From: Flavobacteriales bacterium
GTDB taxonomy: Bacteria > Bacteroidota > Bacteroidia > NS11-12g > UBA955
Direction of reading: 5' to 3'
Length of the DNA: 7,720 nt
Assembly (NCBI GenBank): GCA_947450405.1
Contig: CANFVI010000075.1
Location: 1-7,720, forward strand
Shown: piece by piece, positions 4,960 through 7,720 of the stretch
How the letters are laid out: every line of letters begins with the position of its first letter
Numbering within the stretch: position 1 is the stretch's first letter
Notes under the pieces: model-generated
What the model was told of the DNA's origin: nothing
Databases searched by the model: none
Seen by the model: only the letters and a program-made list of their open reading frames with translations
Position numbers and translations under genes: made by a program

Positions 4960-7301
4960 TCCTCTTCAGGCAAATCCATTACCACTTCCTTCAATTCGAT
5001 TTTGGGATTGATAAACTTCTCAAACGACAAGATCAAAGCAGGCAACAAAAACAAATTTGCCGCCATACCCGTGATGATTGTTAATCCTGTTAACCAACCC
5101 AATGCTGCGGTTCCTTGAAATTCAGAGAAAGTAAATATTAAAAATCCAGAACAAATAGCAACCATCGTATAAATCATACTCACCCCTACTTCGGCAATGG
5201 TATCATCCAAAGCAATGCGAATGGGTTTGTTGTGCTTAATTACTTCCCTCCTGAATGTAGAAACAAAGTGAATGGTGGCATCAACCGTAATTCCAAAGGC
5301 AATACTGAACACCAAAATGGTGCTCGGTTTTAATGGAATATTAAAATAACCCATGGTTCCCGCTGTAATTAAAAGTGGAATGATATTCGGAATAATGGCT
5401 ATGATTATCATTCTAAACGATGGGAATAAGAATCCCATTGTTAACGAAATCAACAACAACGACCATAAAGTTGCAGAAACCAAACTATCGAACAAAAATG
5501 AATTCCCTTTCAAAAAAATAGCCGTAGTACCTGTAATTTTTACATTGTATTGATCCGAAGGGAAAATTTCAGATACAATTTGTGTTACCGCCTTGTTAAT
5601 TGAATCCATCCGAATTGAACCTACATCTTTCATTTGGTAACTGATTCGCATTTGGGTAAAAGTTGAATCCACAAATCCTTTAAGCAAATTAGGCTTCCCT
5701 GGCTCCGCCGGTGGAAGTTTCAATGCCAATTCACCCAAATCTGTTGCTTTCGGAATTCGATAAAACCTTGGGTCATTGTCGTTATTGGCTTGATTTGCTG
5801 CCGAAACAACTTCAACCAGCGACATTGGTTTAGATAATTCAGAGAATTGTTTCAAGGCTTTTTGAACGGTTCTTCCTTTGTTGAGCATTTCAGGAGAGGT
5901 TACCCCACCCTCTTCAAATGTTGTGATAAGAATTTCATACGGCATTACTCCCTTGAAATTGTCTTGTAAAAATTCAAGATCTTTATAAATTTTGGAAGAA
6001 TGAGGGATATCATCCACCATAAAAGCTAAAGGTTTTAGTCGGAAAATAAAAACGGTGCTAATAGAACTCACCAAAATAAACCAAAAGTAAATTCTTCTTT
6101 TCTTGTGAAATGTAAAGTCCCTCACCCATTTCAAAAATTTAAGAATATTCTTATTTTCAAGATGCGCAGTTTGTTTGTCTGTTGGTGGCGGAAGGAAAGA
6201 ATACAAGGCAGGAATACCCACAATGCTAATTACAAAAATGATGTTGATGGTGATAAACGCCACCAAACCAAATTGTTCCAAAATCTGGGTTTTGGTGAAA
6301 TAAAAGGTACCGAAACCAACAGCTGTAGTGAAATTAATTAAAAAAGTAGCAACCCCAATTCTAGAAATAATTCTCGACAAAGCTTTTGCCTTGTTCTTGT
6401 GTTTTCGGTATTCGTCGTGGTATTGATTGATGAGGTAAATGGTATTTTGCACCCCAACAACGACGAGCAAAGGCGGTAAAGTTCCAGTTAATAAGTTCAG
6501 TTTAAATCCTAAAATACCCGAAATACCCATCATGGTAATCACCCCAATTGCAATGAACAAGAGGGAAATCAGAAGGGTACTCAAGCTTCTAAACATCAAC
6601 AAGATGAGCAAGGCGGTTACTGCAAAAGCAATTAGGGTAAACATGACAATTTCGTCACGCACCGTAGTTGCATTCTTGTAACGAACAAAAGGCAAGCCAC
6701 TTAAATGAATTTCAATGTTGTATTTTTTGCCAAAATCGACCGTTAATTTCTCTAAGTGCTTAATTAATGGAGTTCGATCTTTGCTATTTAAGGTACTGTC
6801 ATTGAGGGATATAAGAACGAGTGAAACCTTTGTGTCGGGATTGTATAACAAACCTTCATAAAATTTCATTTGTTCAAATTCATCGCGGATGCTATCGAGG
6901 TCGGCCTGACTTTTTACAGTTGTTGCAGCAAATCGTTTGAGTCGGAGCATGTCGGCTGTATCTAGTTCAAAGCGATACAATCTGGCTGGCGACAATACAT
7001 TATTTACCCCAGGTTGGGCAGCTAGAGAATCGCACAGAGTGCGAAAATCGTTGTAGAATGTTAAGTCGAACAGTTTTTCCGTTTGGAACGATGAAACTAG
7101 TTTATTGCCATCTTCCCCGAAGGTTTTTTTAAATTTTTCATAGATTACAAAATCTGGATCATCTTTTGGAACCAGTTTTTGCATGTTGTATTCGAGTTGC
7201 ACTTTGGAACCGAAATAGCCCATAAAGGCTGTAAAGAGAAAAATTCCGACAATTGCAGCAACGCGGTTTTTTAATATAAAGGTGGCAATTTTATTCCACA
7301 T
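4956..7301 (-). CDS. RND-superfamily (MMPL/SSD-type) transporter, 781 aa
   Basis: This is a large inner-membrane exporter of the RND superfamily, probably driven by the proton gradient. It has the duplicated six-helix plan: TM1 about 11-30, a periplasmic domain 31-216, TM2-TM6 within about 217-370, a cytoplasmic linker, TM7 about 404-421, a second periplasmic domain 422-606, and TM8-TM12 within about 607-757. An acidic tail ends the protein (EVVMDLPEED). TM10 carries the usual acidic residue (GITVDATIHF, D674), whereas the matching TM4 segment is VGVQNTIYL, with Q285 at the Asp position. The length suits single-gene MMPL-like transporters; no membrane-fusion protein or outer-membrane channel is next to it, so it is unlikely to be an AcrB-type tripartite pump. 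Substrates of such stand-alone proteins are often lipids or hydrophobic molecules; here the substrate is unknown. The stop overlaps the convergent LuxE-like gene by 4 nt (shared CTAA). Confidence 0.92.
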   Translation of the reverse strand: MWNKIATFILKNRVAAIVGIFLFTAFMGYFGSKVQLEYNMQKLVPKDDPDFVIYEKFKKTFGEDGNKLVSSFQTEKLFDLTFYNDFRTLCDSLAAQPGVNNVLSPARLYRFELDTADMLRLKRFAATTVKSQADLDSIRDEFEQMKFYEGLLYNPDTKVSLVLISLNDSTLNSKDRTPLIKHLEKLTVDFGKKYNIEIHLSGLPFVRYKNATTVRDEIVMFTLIAFAVTALLILLMFRSLSTLLISLLFIAIGVITMMGISGILGFKLNLLTGTLPPLLVVVGVQNTIYLINQYHDEYRKHKNKAKALSRIISRIGVATFLINFTTAVGFGTFYFTKTQILEQFGLVAFITINIIFVISIVGIPALYSFLPPPTDKQTAHLENKNILKFLKWVRDFTFHKKRRIYFWFILVSSISTVFIFRLKPLAFMVDDIPHSSKIYKDLEFLQDNFKGVMPYEILITTFEEGGVTSPEMLNKGRTVQKALKQFSELSKPMSLVEVVSAANQANNDNDPRFYRIPKATDLGELALKLPPAEPGKPNLLKGFVDSTFTQMRISYQMKDVGSIRMDSINKAVTQIVSEIFPSDQYNVKITGTTAIFLKGNSFLFDSLVSATLWSLLLISLTMGFLFPSFRMIIIAIIPNIIPLLITAGTMGYFNIPLKPSTILVFSIAFGITVDATIHFVSTFRREVIKHNKPIRIALDDTIAEVGVSMIYTMVAICSGFLIFTFSEFQGTAALGWLTGLTIITGMAANLFLLPALILSFEKFINPKIELKEVVMDLPEED

Positions 7302-7311
7302 AATGGTGGCG

Positions 7312-7319
7312 CAAATTTA
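7312..7319 (-). promoter_or_regulatory. Probable -7 box for the RND transporter gene
   Basis: The minus strand reads TAAATTTG (followed by CG), an exact TAnnTTTG match, ending 10 nt before ATG 7301. The DNA upstream is very AT-rich. No TTG is found at 17-23 nt, so the -33 element is weak or absent. A leader of only a few nucleotides would result. Confidence 0.45.
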
Positions 7320-7354
7320 ATATTTATTATTGAGAGTTTTAATAATAGTTTAGG

Positions 7355-7406
7355 GTTTAGAAGAGCTAACGCTCGCTTAGTGTTTAGAAGCATTGCCATG
7401 CGTTAG
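7355..7406. repeat. Two tandem GTTTAGAAG...TTAG units
   Basis: Units at 7355-7380 and 7382-7406 share GTTTAGAAG at the start and TTAG at the end, with different 12-13 nt centres. The centre of the first unit can pair with the end of the second: CTAACGC at 7366-7372 is the reverse complement of GCGTTAG at 7400-7406. A further GTTTAG lies at 7348-7353. The function is unknown. Confidence 0.6.
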
Positions 7407-7448
7407 TTTTAGGCAACTACCTAGTATATCTGTCTAATCTGTCTAACC
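7407..7448. repeat. Intergenic direct repeat, copy 1
   Basis: This copy begins TTTTAGGCAACTACCTAG and shares the 13-mer GGCAACTACCTAG (7412-7424) with copy 2 at 7490-7502, 78 nt away. It then runs into two exact 9-bp units TCTGTCTAA (7429-7437 and 7438-7446). Confidence 0.8.
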
Positions 7449-7484
7449 TAATTTGTCCGCGCTGTTGACGGCTTCGCCTGTTTA

Positions 7485-7542
7485 TTTTGGGCAACTACCT
7501 AGAATATCCGTCTAATCCGTCTAATCTGTCTAACCCATCTAA
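7485..7542. repeat. Intergenic direct repeat, copy 2, with four 9-bp units
   Basis: This copy begins TTTTGGGCAACTACCTAG and continues into four tandem 9-bp units: TCCGTCTAA (7507-7515), TCCGTCTAA (7516-7524), TCTGTCTAA (7525-7533) and a diverged CCCATCTAA (7534-7542). Copy 1 has only two units, so the unit number appears to vary. The array stops three bases before the A-tract of the rplI terminator. Confidence 0.8.
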
Positions 7543-7544
7543 AC

Positions 7545-7575
7545 AAAAAAAGGCTGTTGGTTTTCCCAACAGCCT
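7545..7575 (-). terminator. Intrinsic terminator of rplI
   Basis: The 10-bp perfect arms AGGCTGTTGG (7551-7560) and CCAACAGCCT (7566-7575) enclose a 5-nt loop. Read on the minus strand, the stem is followed by a run of seven T (the plus-strand A-tract at 7545-7551). It begins 25 nt after the rplI stop codon. Confidence 0.92.
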
Positions 7576-7600
7576 CAACAACAACAATAACCAAACAAAT

Positions 7601-7720
7601 TTATTCAGTTACAACTTCAACAGTGATAGTTGTAGTGATGTCTTTGAAAAGGTTCAAATTAGCAGAATAAGTGCCTAAAGATTTGATGTCGTCAGAAACA
7701 ATTCTTCTGCGGTCAACATC
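7601..7720 (-). CDS. rplI: 50S ribosomal protein bL9, C-terminal 39 residues (runs off the right edge)
   Basis: bL9 is a large-subunit protein of about 150 residues with two globular domains; only the end of the C-terminal domain is here. The visible residues DVDRRRIVSDDIKSLGTY followed by a beta-rich tail ending TVEVVTE match the bL9 C-terminal signature (VDRRKI, then I+SLG.Y, then VEV). The stop is TAA at 7603-7601, followed 25 nt later by a strong terminator, so this is the end of its transcript. In many bacteria rplI is the last gene of an rpsF-rpsR-rplI operon, which would lie to the right. The fragment is short, but the motif order is specific. Confidence 0.9.
   Translation of the reverse strand, partial: DVDRRRIVSDDIKSLGTYSANLNLFKDITTTITVEVVTE

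Larger units (their letters stand above)
7302..7600. other. Gene-free interval with a repeat island
   Basis: About 300 nt separate the RND gene from rplI, and no convincing coding frame is present. From the RND end it holds an AT-rich promoter segment, two GTTTAGAAG...TTAG units (7355-7406), two copies of a longer repeat ending in 9-bp units (7407-7448 and 7485-7542), a GC-richer spacer with small hairpins (about 7452-7480), and the rplI terminator. The open frame on the plus strand at 7487-7678 crosses the repeats, the terminator and rplI, so it is not a gene. Confidence 0.8.

Noticed and set aside
4796..5011. Plus-strand open frame of 71 codons
   Set aside because: It is out of frame with the LuxE-like gene and runs into the RND gene; no family features.
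5353..6681. Three plus-strand open frames within the RND gene (5353-5553, 6105-6341, 6439-6681)
   Set aside because: They are antisense to a well-conserved membrane protein and show no domain or start signal.
7429..7542. CRISPR-like array
   Set aside because: The 9-bp units are directly adjacent without spacers, and the longer copies are only two; no cas gene is present.
7487..7678. Plus-strand open frame of 63 codons, Asn/Ser rich
   Set aside because: It is formed by the 9-bp repeats, the terminator and the antisense of rplI.

Overview
The window reads as a chromosomal piece of a Bacteroidota bacterium. The signs are AT-rich DNA, gene starts with no recognisable Shine-Dalgarno sequence, several start-proximal matches to the Bacteroidota -7 promoter box TAnnTTTG, a tandem pair of OmpH/Skp-like chaperones followed by glutamate racemase, and a lipoprotein of the DGDGD(L/I)G type common in this phylum. 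I cannot name the genus.

Layout, left to right. Most genes lie on the minus strand and read right to left. The left edge holds the first 453 codons of uvrC (nucleotide excision repair), starting at a GTG at 1359. To its right are murI (1402-2220), a 46-bp perfect palindrome that should terminate the ompH transcript (2251-2296), two tandem ompH genes (2308-2826 and 2846-3418), and a predicted outer-membrane lipoprotein (3480-4010). A single plus-strand gene follows, a LuxE-like adenylate-forming enzyme (3982-4959). It overlaps the lipoprotein gene head to head and the next gene tail to tail, so it has no private intergenic DNA. A large 12-TM RND/MMPL exporter occupies 4956-7301 on the minus strand. 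A repeat-rich, gene-free stretch (7302-7600) ends in a terminator serving the last 39 codons of rplI (ribosomal protein bL9), which enters from the right edge.

How the genes fit together. The two OmpH proteins and the lipoprotein point to envelope work: periplasmic chaperoning of outer-membrane proteins and a surface or periplasmic lipoprotein. MurI supplies D-glutamate for peptidoglycan, and the exporter moves an unknown, probably lipidic or hydrophobic, substrate. UvrC and bL9 are housekeeping. No mobile element, CRISPR array, RNA gene or clear defence system is visible. I do not see a convincing new multi-gene system.

The parts most worth a second look are the doubly overlapping LuxE-like gene with divergent promoters buried in each neighbour's coding sequence, the intergenic repeat island at 7348-7542, the long perfect palindrome, the -7 boxes that abut start codons, and the exporter's missing TM4 aspartate.
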